Shown here: piece after piece, positions 1-10,419 of the stretch
How the letters are laid out: every line of letters begins with the position of its first letter
Numbering within the stretch: the first letter of the stretch is position 1
DNA from: Notolepis coatsorum
Lineage: Eukaryota; Chordata; Actinopteri; Aulopiformes; Paralepididae
Assembly: GCA_963971535.1 (NCBI GenBank)
Contig: OZ020598.1
Coordinates: 101,503,810-101,567,809 of the forward strand
Length of the DNA: 64,000 nt
Direction of reading: 5' to 3'
The notes under the pieces: generated by a model
The model's database searches: none
What the model was told of the DNA's origin: nothing
The model's input: the letters and a program-made list of their open reading frames with translations, nothing else
Translations under genes and position numbers: made by a program

Positions 1-323
1 ATAGATGTTCCTAGATACCAAGAACATGCAAATTGACCTTGGAGAAGTGGAGCAATCTTCCATTTACTTGGGCATGTACTTTTAGGTGGATTTTCGGAAA
101 TAGGGCTGCAGCTTAACAGGTTAAGAGGTTCACCTCATAAGCAAGATACATGGAATGCCTGTGCATTTGTACACAGTTACCACAGGGCCCAACCAGTTAC
201 CACAGTGATGTTACCCTTCCTGTATCTCTGAGTGATGTTAGCCTACCTGTATCTCTTTACCACCAGGGCCAAACCATAGACAGACTGAGTGGACGGTAAA
301 GTGAGATCAAAGATAATGTGAGG

Positions 324-619
<296 letters not shown>

Positions 620-880
620 AATGCAATCTTTACCTTTTTACTACTACAGAGAATAGCGGAATAAATACAGCTCTTTTATTGCCCATGCCTCCATAAATCT
701 CCTCTCACTTCCAGTCACACATGCCTTCTCTTCAGTGGTATCTCAACCCACTATGTAGATAGAGTAAGTTCCCTTAATCAAATATGGCTACAGATTATAT
801 AATCATATGGTGAATTCTGGTACACATCAGAGATAGAGAGGCTGATTAACATGGTAAAGTGCCAGACAGCACAGCAAAGG

Positions 881-945
881 CCCAGATAAGATAAGATAAG
901 ATAAGATATTCCTTTATTGATCCCCTTGGGGAAATTCAGGCATCA
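881..945 (-). repeat. 3' tail of a Rex/CR1-type LINE
   Basis: On the minus strand this reads as a LINE 3' end: a GGGGATCAATAAAGG-type terminus followed by four to five copies of a TCTTA pentamer. A short repeated 3' tail instead of poly(A) is typical of CR1/L2/Rex LINEs; the family name is from memory. The rest of 618-1489 holds no gene I can recognise. The motif gtatgattcaattaaaataa at about 1258 recurs near 6120. Confidence 0.5.
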
Positions 946-1502
946 TAGCAGCATGGGGGGGAGGGGGGGGGGAGTACAGGTAGTAAAACAACACAGTATA
1001 CAGGTAGTAAATGTTCTGGGCTCAGTCCCAGATCTGTCCATGTCCTAAAAACACCCCTGTTATTTCCTCTCCAAACAGGTTGATGTGAGGCTTTGTTTGT
1101 TGTCATCAAATAGAGACTAATGCTATGTTTGTCAGTGTCTTACGAGCCAGCGCGCTTGGGGGATCGCCCATGAGTCCAACGGCACATTATTCTGACAGCT
1201 CAATAGTTTGTTGACGACGTGCTGCAAACCATGTGGTGTTGTTTCAGCAAGAGCCAAGGTATGATTCAATTAAAATAAAGCCGTTTTTAAAATAACAGTC
1301 TCTCTGTCTTAACACGACAATACTAATCCATACGCATCTCTCTCACTTTCACAATGCCTAATTGTAACAATAGGATTGTTCTATTTAAGTGCTGTTGCAC
1401 GTAGGACTCTTCTAGAGGTGACACAGAGGGTTCACTTGTGGTGGAACCAAGCTTATGTTGTAACTATAACAACGGTGAATAAAGTACAAGTAAGCAAGTC
1501 TG

Positions 1503-2041
1503 ACTTTGATTGGCAAGGAGCCTGGGCAAATGTCCGACTTACATCAAGGAACCCGGATCATCAACAAATCAATCTGAACTATATTCACAGGACATACTTG
1601 ACTCCTATAAGGCTGTGCAAAATGGGGCTTATACAAGACTCCAAATGCTCCCAATGTACAAATGGGGACGAAGGAACATTTATGCACATGTATTGGGACT
1701 GCCCACCAGTTAAGGCATTCTGGAAAGATGTGTCCCAACAATTATCAATACTCATATTTTGGAATATACCTGTACACCCCGCGGTATTACTATTGAATGA
1801 TGTTTTTGAGTTTGCAGTGAATCCACAACTAAAAAGATTGGTTTTATCGGGTATCACAGTAGCTAAAAAACTGATCGCATCACGTTGGTTTCAACCGGAA
1901 AAAATGTGCCGAAAAGTGTGGTTTCTTACATATCTCGATGTGATATATCAAGAAATATCTACAGCAAGAATTCTGGGGCTCAATGAATCCAATATGTCAA
2001 TGTGGTTAGAAGTGGTGGAGAGAATAAAAGCTAGCTTATAA
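1503..2041 (+). pseudogene. L1/Tx1-type LINE ORF2, C-terminal fragment
   Basis: Only the last ~178 codons of ORF2 remain, ending IKASL-stop at 2039-2041. The fragment has the C-terminal cysteine/histidine motif of this family (CSQC, then H, then C, spaced C-x2-C-x9-H-x4-C) and is closely similar to 19487-19968 and 62998-63480. It lacks endonuclease and reverse transcriptase and cannot function. An open frame extends upstream to 1376, but that part is target DNA, not LINE. Similar copies give the family assignment; the clade (L1/Tx1) is inferred from the longer copy at 16261. Confidence 0.88.
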
Positions 2042-2048
2042 TGGTAGT

Positions 2049-2704
2049 TGTCAGGATCCTAGGCCCGGTCCTGGCTGAACTGGGCAGGATGGTAACACTG
2101 GGCAGTACCCTTCACCTAACTTTGGGCAATGCCCTCTATCTGACATTGGCCCTCGGCCTGACATTGGCGCCCTACCACCCTCTAGTGGTGACAAACAATC
2201 GGTGCGCTCCAGTACACTGGACATCCTGACTACTGTGTTAACTATAATTAATAGTTTGATTAATGTGGTGTCATGGTGTGTACTGTCATTGTCTTTCCCT
2301 TCCCTGGTGTGATGTCATACACTGTTTTGGGTTGTTAGGAGTTGCTTTTGTGTTTAGTTGTGCTTTGCTTATTGTCTAGGTGTTGTTTGTGATTCTGTGT
2401 TGGCCAGGTGTTCTTAATTGTTAATTAGTTGGGGTATATAGGGTTCTGTCTGTCCTCCCTTCTGTGTGGCGACATTCCTCCAGTTACCCCCTGTTCCTCC
2501 ACGTCGTGTCGCACCGTTCTCCCTCTAGTAAGTCTTAGTGTTTGTTGTTTTGTATTGTGAAGTTTGTTATTTAGTTTCTGTATTTTCCCTGTATTGCACT
2601 GGATTCTACAGTAAACACCCTTCTTCAAGCTTCACTCCTCGCCTCTGCCTCCTCCATTCTTTCCCTTTCTGTATTATTGCATTCTACCTAACCCCATCGT
2701 GACA
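2049..2704 (+). repeat. 5' LTR of the element at 2049-5336
   Basis: A 656-bp LTR with inverted ends TGTCA...TGACA. It contains a possible TATA-like gtatatagg at about 2433-2441. No tRNA primer site is evident just downstream: the internal ATG lies only two bases after the LTR, as in elements that use an unusual or self-primed start. Confidence 0.9.
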
Positions 2705-2706
2705 GA

Positions 2707-4944
2707 ATGTCGCCACCAACATTAACGAATGCAGCAGGAAAGGCAAGCGATACCATCACCGTTGTCCTGGCCCTGATGGCCGGTGACATGAAGAGTTACT
2801 CACTGGCCAAATGGGGGTTCCTACTCCGGAAGATCGACCAGGTCGCCACTGAGATCCCGACACTGCAGACGGCGATGTGGGAGATGGCTGAACATGTTGC
2901 TGTCCTCATGGAGAAGCATAAGCCGAAGGCTAGTGTAGCTAGCCTGCCGACTGTTCTCAGGCTTACGGTCAGCCTAGATCCTCCCACAGCCGCTGAGGTT
3001 GCTCGGATGTCCATCGCCGGTCGGACGTCCACAGCTAACCTAGCTCCGCCGGTTAGCTTAGTGTCAAGAGCTAACCAGCCACTCCCAGCTAACCTAGCTC
3101 CGCCCGTTAGCTTCATGCCAATAGCTAACCAGCCACTCCCAGCTAACCTAGCTCCGCCCGTTAGCTTCGTGCCAATTGCTGACCGGCTGTTCCCCGTTAG
3201 CACAGCTCCTCCTGTTAGCTCCGCCACTATAGATGGCCAGACGTCCCCAGTTGGTACAGCTCTACCCGTTAGCCCCGTCCCAATAGCTAACCGGCCGTCC
3301 CCAGTTAGCACAGCCCCGCCTGTTAGCCCCGCTACAGTAGCTAACCAGACGTCCACAGCTAACATAGCTCCGCCGGTTAGCTTAGTGTCAAGAGCTAACC
3401 AGCCACTCCCAGCTAACCTAGCTCCGCCCGTTAGCTCCGTGTCAATAGCTAACCGGCCGTTTCAAGCTAGCACAGTCTCCACTGCCAGACTAGGCTCCAG
3501 GTTCAGGGTGAGCCTAGTATCTGAGACAGACCAGATGTCTCCAGCTAGCCAGGCATCCCCAGCTAACATAGATCCGCCCGTTAGCCCCGTCCCAATAGCT
3601 AACCGGCCGTCCCCAGTTAGCACAGCCCCGCCTGTTAGCCCCGCTACAGTAGCTAACCAGACGCCCACTGCCAACCTAGGCTCCAGGTTCAGGGTGAGCC
3701 TGGTAGCGGAGACAGACCAGATGTCTCCAGCTAGCACAGTCTCCACTGCCAGACTAGGCTCCAGGTTCAGGGTGAGCCTAGTACCTGAGACGGACCAGAT
3801 GTCCCAAGCTAGCCAGGCATTTTCAGCTAGCACAGTTCCCACAGTGAGTCCAGGGCCCACAGTTAGCCTAGCCCCCGAGGCTAGTATGGCTAGGAAGGCC
3901 TCCACAGCTGGTCCAGCTTCCACGCCCAGTCCAGCCTCAGCTCTGGGTCCTGGCTCCTCATCCCCGGATCCTACACCACGCCTCGCCGCCGGGACCGATC
4001 CGGTCTCCACGCCCTGCCCGGCCTCTCCACCTGGTCCGGCTGCCGTGCCGGCTCCCGGCTCTTCGACGGATCCTGGCTCCCCGTCTGGTCCAGCTCTGCG
4101 CCGTGATCGGCGTCCTGGTCCTCGCCGTGGTCTCCGCCGGGGTCTTCGCCGTGGTCTTCGCCGGGGCCTGCGTGGGATCCTGCTCCGGGGGTCGTCGCCG
4201 CCGCACCTCCATTCCGGCTCTCCTGAACCGGTCCCTAGTCCGGCGGCTGGAGGGCCTCTCGTCCGGGATCCGGCTCCAGGGTCCAGCTCCCCTTCCCGGG
4301 CTTCTACACCTGTACCCACCCCCCCTCGTCGGGCCTCGCTTCCCAGGTCCAGCTCTCCTCGTCGGGCCTCGGTTCTCAGGTTCTGCCCCCCTCCCCGGGT
4401 CTCGGTGCCCATCCCCACCCCCCCTCGTCGGACCTCTGTTTCCAGGTCCAGTCCTCCTCCCCGGGCCTCTGTTCCCATCCCCACCCCCCCTCTCCGGGCA
4501 TCTGCGCCCGTTTTCTACCCCCCTGGCTGCTATGCCCCTCCTGGGTTTTTTGTTCAGCCTCCTGGTCCCTCGTCTTCGGGTCCTCTCCCTGGGTCCTCTC
4601 CGGGGTTCCGGCTTCCTCCCTCACCTGCTTATGGACGTTGTTTTCGGGTGTCTGGAAGCCACCCGTTGAGGGGGGGGTACTGTCAGGATCCTAGGCCCGG
4701 TCCTGGCTGGACTGGGCAGGATGGTAACACTGGGCAGTACCCTTCACCTAACTTTGGGCAATGCCCTCTATCTGACATTGGCCCTCGGCCTGACATTGGC
4801 GCCCTACCACGCTCTAGTGGTGACAAACAATCGGTGCGCTCCAGTACACTGGACATCCTGACTACTGTGTTAACTATAATTAATAGTTTGATTAATGTGG
4901 TGTCATGGTGTGTACTGTCATTGTCTTTCCCTTCCCTGGTGTGA
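2707..4944 (+). CDS. Repeat-rich ORF of unknown function inside the LTR element
   Basis: This 745-codon ORF starts at an ATG two bases after the 5' LTR and runs into the 3' LTR, where it stops. I do not recognise the protein. Residues ~1-80 are the only ordinary-looking part (mixed composition, several Met, possibly helical). Residues ~100-390 are degenerate tandem repeats of about 18-22 residues built on an ANLAPPVS / NRPSPVSTAPPVS pattern. Residues ~390-480 are Ala/Pro/Ser-rich, ~480-505 hold repeated RRGL units, and ~530-620 are Pro/Arg/Ser-rich (PTPPRRAS-like units). No zinc knuckle, protease or RT motif is visible. Its position is that of gag. It could be a decayed or replaced gag kept open by repeat structure; long open frames also exist on the opposite strand, so coding is not proven. 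Confidence 0.5.
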   Translation: MSPPTLTNAAGKASDTITVVLALMAGDMKSYSLAKWGFLLRKIDQVATEIPTLQTAMWEMAEHVAVLMEKHKPKASVASLPTVLRLTVSLDPPTAAEVARMSIAGRTSTANLAPPVSLVSRANQPLPANLAPPVSFMPIANQPLPANLAPPVSFVPIADRLFPVSTAPPVSSATIDGQTSPVGTALPVSPVPIANRPSPVSTAPPVSPATVANQTSTANIAPPVSLVSRANQPLPANLAPPVSSVSIANRPFQASTVSTARLGSRFRVSLVSETDQMSPASQASPANIDPPVSPVPIANRPSPVSTAPPVSPATVANQTPTANLGSRFRVSLVAETDQMSPASTVSTARLGSRFRVSLVPETDQMSQASQAFSASTVPTVSPGPTVSLAPEASMARKASTAGPASTPSPASALGPGSSSPDPTPRLAAGTDPVSTPCPASPPGPAAVPAPGSSTDPGSPSGPALRRDRRPGPRRGLRRGLRRGLRRGLRGILLRGSSPPHLHSGSPEPVPSPAAGGPLVRDPAPGSSSPSRASTPVPTPPRRASLPRSSSPRRASVLRFCPPPRVSVPIPTPPRRTSVSRSSPPPRASVPIPTPPLRASAPVFYPPGCYAPPGFFVQPPGPSSSGPLPGSSPGFRLPPSPAYGRCFRVSGSHPLRGGYCQDPRPGPGWTGQDGNTGQYPSPNFGQCPLSDIGPRPDIGALPRSSGDKQSVRSSTLDILTTVLTIINSLINVVSWCVLSLSFPSLV
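4668..4680 (+). other. Polypurine tract before the 3' LTR
   Basis: A run of G with little else (ttgaggggggggtac) ends immediately before the 3' LTR at 4681. This is the expected place for the plus-strand primer of an LTR retroelement. Confidence 0.8.
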
Positions 4945-5336
4945 TGTCATACACTGTTTTGGGTTGTTAGGAGTTGCTTTTGTGTTTAGTTGTGCTTTGC
5001 TTATTGTCTAGGTGTTGTTTGTGATTCTGTGTTGGCCAGGTGTTCTTAATTGTTAATTAGTTGGGGTATATAGGGTTCTGTCTGTCCTCCCTTCTGTGTG
5101 GTGACATTCCTCCAGTTACCCCCTGTTCCTCCACGTCGTGTCGCACCGTTCTCCCTCTAGTAAGTCTTAGTGTTTGTTGTTTTGTATTGTGAAGTTTGTT
5201 ATTTAGTTTCTGTATTTTCCCTGTATTGCACTGGATTCTACAGTAAACACCCTTCTTCAAGCTTCACTCCTCGCCTCTGCCTCCTCCATTCTTTCCCTTT
5301 CTGTATTATTGCATTCTACCTAACCCCATCGTGACA
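4681..5336 (+). repeat. 3' LTR of the element at 2049-5336
   Basis: This matches the 5' LTR over the full 656 bp, with substitutions visible near 4709 (gctgGact), 4810 (ccacGctc) and 5102 (gtggTgac). It is followed directly by the target duplication and the rest of the LINE 3' UTR. Confidence 0.92.
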
Positions 5337-5683
5337 GGTAGTGTCTGGTTAGGAGTGAGGGATAATGGAGGTACTATCCAAGAGGGGGTCCGGGAGGGGG
5401 GGGTTTGAGCTGGAGCATATGTGTGTAGGGTTTTAGAAAATAGGTATTAGGGGTATATTATATACTAACATTTATATAATTGTAATTTCGCTGGATATAC
5501 ACTGTATACGGTTAAAATGTTATTATAGACTATTTTTGTTTTATCCTGTTTCTGTACTTGCATATATTTTAACCACCTTTACTGAAAGTTTCATTATGCA
5601 TTGTGTGTTGAGTACTGACTTTTAATAATTTTTTGTTTTGCAATAATAAAAAAAATATAAAAAAAAAAAAGTAAGCAAGTCTG

Positions 5684-6301
5684 CTTTAACCCTTCATTGT
5701 GTACAGTCGGGACACGGACAGAACATAAAGAAACATGGTGACAGCTGGGTACAGATCGGGAAAGTAATTTGCGCGGTAGCTAGAAAAGTAAAGAGTTTAG
5801 CTGGCGAGCTGTGGCTAACACGTACTTCGGGGAGAAAAACTCTTAATAGCTGTCGGCGATGGAAGGGCTAAATGCGCTGAGACCACCTGGAATAATGAAA
5901 CACTAATGTTTGCATGTAATGCCCAACCTAGAGAGAGAGCAATAAAAACCTTTCATTTATCACCATGGACAGAGAGTGGAGGTCTAATTTATAAATAGAG
6001 TTGCTTAAACGTAATAAAGAAAAAGAAAATGAATGCCTTTCTAGTAGGTAATAGGTGTTGAAAAGAGTTTTTTTTTGCCCTTAATCTATTTTATTGTGCA
6101 AATCAAGTGGCAAAAGCCGAGGTATGATTCAATTAAAATAAAGCCACACATCTCTCTCTCTCTCTTACAATACAAATCCACCTACATCTCTCTCACAATC
6201 ACAATGACTAATGCCCAGCTTTCATCCTATCTATTTTGGAACATATTTCAGCAGCATCGACAGAGAGGCTTAATCATCAGCGACCAATACACACATACAC
6301 A

Positions 6302-6345
<44 letters not shown>

Positions 6346-6391
6346 CACGCACGCACGCACGCACGAATGCACGCACGGACGTACGCACGCA

Positions 6392-6424
<33 letters not shown>

Positions 6425-6639
6425 TTAGTCAAAAGGAGAGAGGGGGGGGGTGAGTAACTGTGTTGGAGCGAAGATAGAATGTGTGTGTGAGAGAGAGTCA
6501 CCTGGGCCAGTGAGGGGGCTTCAAGATGGACTCAGGCTGTTGAGTCAGGCGTTTAGACCCAGAGGTCAGTAGGGGCATCCGATGGATTTCTGTACCTTTC
6601 AGGCTATTGATAATAAACGTTTGCAAACCTACAAGTAGC
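5684..6639. other. Non-coding stretch with a CA/CACG microsatellite
   Basis: No gene is recognisable. Positions 6288-6421 are a CA array with an internal block of cacg, catg and cggac variants. The sequence around 6114-6145 repeats one at 1253-1283 (gtatgattcaattaaaataa). The same stretch is at 45201-46156 in copy B with a shorter CA array. Confidence 0.8.
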
Positions 6640-7067
6640 TCACCTTCAAGACCAACACAGATAACATCCACTCTAAGTGCCAACAGCGACTGTTCTTCCT
6701 CAGGAAGATGAGGAAGCTTCAGGTCCGACCATCAACCCTGCAGGCTTTCTACAACTCCTTTGTGGAATCGATAATGCCCTTTAACATTACATCATGGTAT
6801 GGAGTGATCAACCGTGCCATCAACCGGAAACCTCTCGACAGGGTCATTAAGATCAGCGGCAAGATCATTGGGAAGGACCAGGAGCCACTCAGCAGCATCC
6901 ACAAGAAACGGACAGTTAAAAAGGCCTCTCAAATAGTTGAGGACAACACACACACCCTTCACACCCATTACAAACTGCCCTCAGGCCGTCGATACAGAGC
7001 TTCATCATTGAACAAAAGGGGCTTAGGTAGCTTCGTGCCAACCTCCATCAGACTGCTGAACACCTAG
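6640..7067 (+). pseudogene. CR1/L2/Rex-type LINE, C-terminal RT remnant
   Basis: About 140 codons are open and end in a stop at 7065-7067. The peptide carries the conserved C-terminal signature of these LINEs in order: QRLFFLRKMRK, then FYNSFVES, NITSWYG, a KISGKIIG block, LPSGRRYR and SIRLLNT at the end. Everything upstream (endonuclease, RT catalytic core) is absent. In copy B the same remnant is interrupted by an insertion at 46310-46720. Confidence 0.85.
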
Positions 7068-7596
7068 GTCTGGTGGAGGCCGGAAATTATGATTTATGAT
7101 TTTTGCATCTTTGATCAAAAATGTATAGCCTACGGTTAGGAGAAAATGCTCACTGAGCTCATTCACCACCTTATTGAGATCATGTGTACAAAAAATCTAA
7201 GCAAATGAACCGCGGGAAGATGATTAAACAGAAGGATTTGTAGATACAGTAATTAATGATAATCGATTTTAATTATAAATTGAAACAGAGTGTATTTTGG
7301 GGAAAACGGACCATCGGACTAATGGGCTTCCTTTTTAACTAATCACGGCAACAGCACATAATGAACTATGGGTTTTGTTCTCGGGATAACAGACTGTCAG
7401 ACCAATGGGCTTTTGGTCCAATGGGAAAAATGTTTCGACCTATTAAGCTGTCGGAGTAACGGGGCCGTCGGACTTATGGCCTGGCACACAAGTTTTAGCC
7501 CCACATGTGACTTGCGAAAACCCATAGGACCAGCAGTCCATATAGCATTGCCCTACGCCTGTAAACACATTCTGCACATTTAGACATATACATACA
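7068..7596. other. Non-coding stretch, short degenerate motif repeats
   Basis: No gene is seen. Between about 7310 and 7480 a short motif of the form gtcggactaatgggc recurs four or five times with changes, possibly a decayed repeat. The equivalent in copy B is 47002-47530. Confidence 0.6.
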
Positions 7597-7646
7597 CAGG
7601 GCCGCCTGGGAGAAATGCGAGGCCCTGTGTGAGATTTAAACGCGAG

Positions 7647-7678
<32 letters not shown>

Positions 7679-7866
7679 GTATTTTTTTTTTTCTTTTTTT
7701 TTTACAGTCAACATATTCTTAAATAATAGCGCTGCCCGAGGCTAGGCATGATACAGTCAACATATAGCAAGAGAGAGAGCGAGAGAGAGCTCCCGTTCTA
7801 CAGTCAATATACAGTGTTATCGCTGCACAGACCCGGCAATGCCCCTGACCCTCCACCAGAGCAAGG

Positions 7867-7904
<38 letters not shown>

Positions 7905-7929
7905 ATTGGAAAGAAACAACCCAAAACCA

Positions 7930-8285
7930 GAGCAAATTGAAATGCTATTTGGCCCTAAACAGAGAGTACACAGTAGCAGAATACCTGAGCACTGTGACTG
8001 ACCCAATACTAAGAAGATCCTTGACTAGGTACACACTCAGCGAGCCCAGCCTAGCCATCGAGAAAGGCCGCCATAGGCAGACCTGGCTCCCAAGCGAAGA
8101 CAGACCCACTGCACACAAGATGAGGTGGAAACCGAGCTCCACTTCTTAACAACCTGCCCACTATACCAAGACATACTTCCCACAAATTGCAAACACCAAA
8201 AGAGACTTTGAAAACATCGACAATAACTCAAAACTCCCATACCTACTGGGAGAAATACAAGAATGTGAAATAAAGCCCATTTGAA
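7930..8285 (+). pseudogene. LINE ORF2 C-terminal Cys/His domain remnant inside the hAT element
   Basis: The peptide around 7948-8100 reads LNREYTVAEYLS, then LAIEKGRHRQTWLP. After a frame change near 8105 it continues EVETELHFLTTCPLY to about 8170 and KLPYLLGEIQECE near 8230-8265. This is a common C-terminal arrangement of fish non-LTR retrotransposon polyproteins with a C/H motif. At least one frameshift or deletion breaks it. The family is not resolved. Confidence 0.65.
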
Positions 8286-8479
8286 TTGAAGAGAGAGAGA
8301 TAGATAGAGCATGTCTGTGTGTGTTAGAAAGAGAGAGATAGAGAGAGAGCATGTCTGTTTGTGTGTGTGTGTTAGAGAGAGAGCATGTATATGTGTGTTA
8401 GAAAGAGAATGAAATATAGAGAGAGAGAGCATGTCATTTTGTGTGTTAGAGAGAGATATAGAGCATGTCTGTGTGTGTT

Positions 8480-8553
<74 letters not shown>

Positions 8554-8610
8554 ATGTGTGTTTGTGTGTTAGAGAGAGAGAGCATGTCTGTGTGTGTTAA
8601 AGAGAGAGCA
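8282..8610. repeat. GA / GT microsatellite block
   Basis: Alternating (GA)n runs and short gtgtgtgtt phrases with repeated agcatgtctgtgtgtgttag units, including about 65 bases of pure GA at 8486-8551. Shorter GA and poly(C)/poly(T) runs lie at 7649-7700 and 7868-7900. ORFs across it are low-complexity artefacts. Confidence 0.95.
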
Positions 8611-8879
8611 TGTATGAGAGAGATAAGCAAAGATGAGCCCCTAAAGGATATTCAACTTTTAATGGAAGAACAAAACAGAAGGAAAAGATAACTTCACAAA
8701 TGCAACATGAATATACATAGATCCAAAAGGACAAAGATCAACACTTAAATCCAAAGAGAAGAGGGTCTATACCAGAGAAAACAAAGTAGCAAGGAGCCAA
8801 TGGCCGACATCAGCTAAATAGGCTAACTGCAAATAGAGTAGCCAGGTACTGACACCAGGCCACACACCGTTAGCTACTA

Positions 8880-8985
8880 CAACAGCTAGCCGGCCCGTTT
8901 GGCTCAATATAACGTTAGCTAGCCGGCCCGCTTTGGCTCAAAATAACATTAGCTACAACAGCTAGCCGGCCCGTTTGGCTCCCGA
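8880..8985. repeat. Short tandem repeat, gctagccggcccg motif
   Basis: Three imperfect units of about 40 bases carry gctagccggcccgtttggct followed by a caatataacgttagct-type linker. Related GTTAGC/GCTAGC hexamers recur to about 9290. No function can be assigned. The equivalent is 48816-48917. The rest of 8610-9660 has no recognisable gene. Confidence 0.7.
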
Positions 8986-9659
8986 GAGAGAGAGAGAGAT
9001 ATATCCACGGCGGGAATAGAATAGAGTGCATTAAAAACTCACCAAACGTCCAAGAGGATGAAGACAACCGCGTGGAGTTGACGAAGTTCATCTGCCGAAT
9101 GACCGTCCTCTTCATCATGGCATAACAATGCTGCACGCGCTCTCTCTAGGTTAGCTAACGCTAGTTAGCCTTTAGCTAAGCTAGCTACTAGCCGACATCA
9201 TCATGGCTATCCCGACTGAACCACACGTTAGCACTCAATATTATAACGTAGCTAAAGCTAACTAGCTGTCCCTGCCTTTAGATAAGCCGACATGGCTAGC
9301 CTGACTGAACTGTCTAACATGCAACAACTTTCATCTTCAGTCAATCTGCCGACTGACCGTCCTCTTCGTCTTGGCTGGCATAACTAAGCATAACCTCCAA
9401 AGCTGCACGCGCGAAATAGTCAAACGCAGCTGACGCACGCCGGCGTACACATGATGTAACCCCTCCCTTCGTTGAAACCAATAGTATGTCTGCTGCAGAG
9501 CCCCAGAGCTCCAATAGTGAGTATGTCTGCTGCAGAGCCGCAGAGCCAGGAACAAGTAATAAAAAAAAAAATAATAATAAATCTAACCCTGACTAACCTT
9601 ACTGTCATGCACTTGTCCTAATAAACTAACCTACACTGTAACACGCAACACTTGTTACT

Positions 9660-9757
9660 CAGCTGATAGAGTTGTACCCTTCTTGCTGTCTTGTCGTACA
9701 GAACTTGTAAGTCGCTTTGGATAAAAGCGTCAGCTAAATGACTAAATGTAAATGTAA
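9660..9757 (+). repeat. Conserved fish LINE/SINE 3' tail
   Basis: Contains gtcgctttggataaaagcgt followed by cagctaaatgactaaatg and repeated aaatgt units. This 3' terminus is shared by several fish SINEs and their partner LINEs (recognised from general knowledge). The body upstream is not clear. Copy B has it at about 49610-49706. Confidence 0.7.
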
Positions 9758-9843
9758 ACAAGTCACACACATTCTACAAACGTGTCAAATGTGAAATATA
9801 TAAGCATATAAGCAAAACTAGATTTTAGGTCTGTGATGATAAA

Positions 9844-9965
9844 GGGCCTCGCGGGAAGGGGGGCCTCGCAAAAAAATTAAAAATAAATTAAAAAAAATAA
9901 TTAAAAAAATAATAAATAATATTTTTTTTTTTTTTTTTTGCGAGGCCCCCCTTCCCGCGAGGCCC
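9844..9965. repeat. Subterminal hairpin of the hAT-like element
   Basis: Inverted arms at 9844-9877 and 9932-9965 (gggcctcgcgggaagggggg and its complement) pair perfectly over about 33 bases around an AT-rich loop. The arm resembles the element's own end region, so it may be a duplicated, inverted terminus. Copy B equivalent: 49790-49911. Confidence 0.85.
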
Positions 9966-10006
9966 TGTGCGACCGCACTGCTCGCACACCCCCTGAGGCG
10001 GCCCTG

Positions 10007-10419
10007 TACATACACACACACACACACACATACCCATAGTTCCTTTTATTCGCATTTTATTTTATTTTTAGTGACAGGAATATTAGTAGCCTATACAAAT
10101 AGGTGGTAAGAGTTTACAGTATATGTATATGGTTTTTCACTGGTTGTGAATTGAGTGCATATATACATATATATACAGTTATGTAATGTCTATTGTACTA
10201 TGTATGGTTCCATATTATTAGGAATGTGGTATGTATAGTAATATGTTTGATAGAAAGTATATTGTCACTTTCTGATTTTTAATACCACTTGGTTGCTTGT
10301 CTGTAAATGTCTTATCTGCTGTCATGTATTTATGTTAAATGTGTGGACCCCAGGAAGACTAGCTGATGACTAGCTGACCTGTATATGAGCACGTTCTACA
10401 GCACCTTTAACTAGACTAA
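10007..10419. other. AT-rich non-coding stretch
   Basis: Starts with a short CA array and continues AT-rich without a recognisable gene or element. Equivalent in copy B: 49953-50363. Confidence 0.7.

Larger units (their letters stand above)
2049..5336 (+). mobile_element. Non-autonomous LTR retroelement with a repeat-rich ORF
   Basis: Two 656-bp LTRs flank about 1.98 kb of internal DNA. The LTRs begin TGTCAGG and end GTGACA, and I see only three differences between them, so the insertion is recent. The target duplication is ggtagt (2043-2048 and 5337-5342), or five bases if the LTR ends one base later. The homologous site at 44854-44859 in copy B is empty. A purine-rich tract precedes the 3' LTR. 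No protease, RT, RNase H or integrase is encoded. The LTR ends and the polypurine tract resemble teleost Ty3/gypsy elements; that affiliation is inference. Confidence 0.9.
1490..5683 (+). mobile_element. 5'-truncated L1/Tx1-type LINE with target duplication, split by an LTR element
   Basis: The insertion is flanked by the 13-bp direct repeat gtaagcaagtctg at 1490-1502 and 5671-5683. Between them lie the end of ORF2 (1503-2041), a 3' untranslated region and a poly(A)-like tail at about 5647-5670. The 3' UTR is interrupted after 2048 by an LTR retroelement and resumes after 5336. The same truncated insertion without the LTR element is at 44314-45187. The target duplication, 5' truncation and A-rich tail are the usual marks of target-primed reverse transcription. 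Confidence 0.9.
7597..10006. mobile_element. Composite hAT-like DNA transposon, copy A
   Basis: The element has 11-bp perfect terminal inverted repeats, CAGGGCCGCCT at 7597-7607 and its complement at 9996-10006, flanked by the perfect 8-bp direct repeat tacataca (7589-7596 and 10007-10014). CAGGG-type ends with 8-bp target duplications are typical of the hAT superfamily. No transposase ORF is present, so it would need one from elsewhere. The interior includes a LINE remnant, GA microsatellites, a short tandem repeat, a SINE/LINE tail and a subterminal hairpin. The right target repeat merges into a CA array, which slightly weakens the call. Confidence 0.8.

Noticed and set aside
3462-4484. 340-codon minus-strand ORF inside the LTR element
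   Set aside because: It mirrors the GC-rich tandem repeats of the plus-strand ORF; element orientation (LTR, polypurine tract) is plus.
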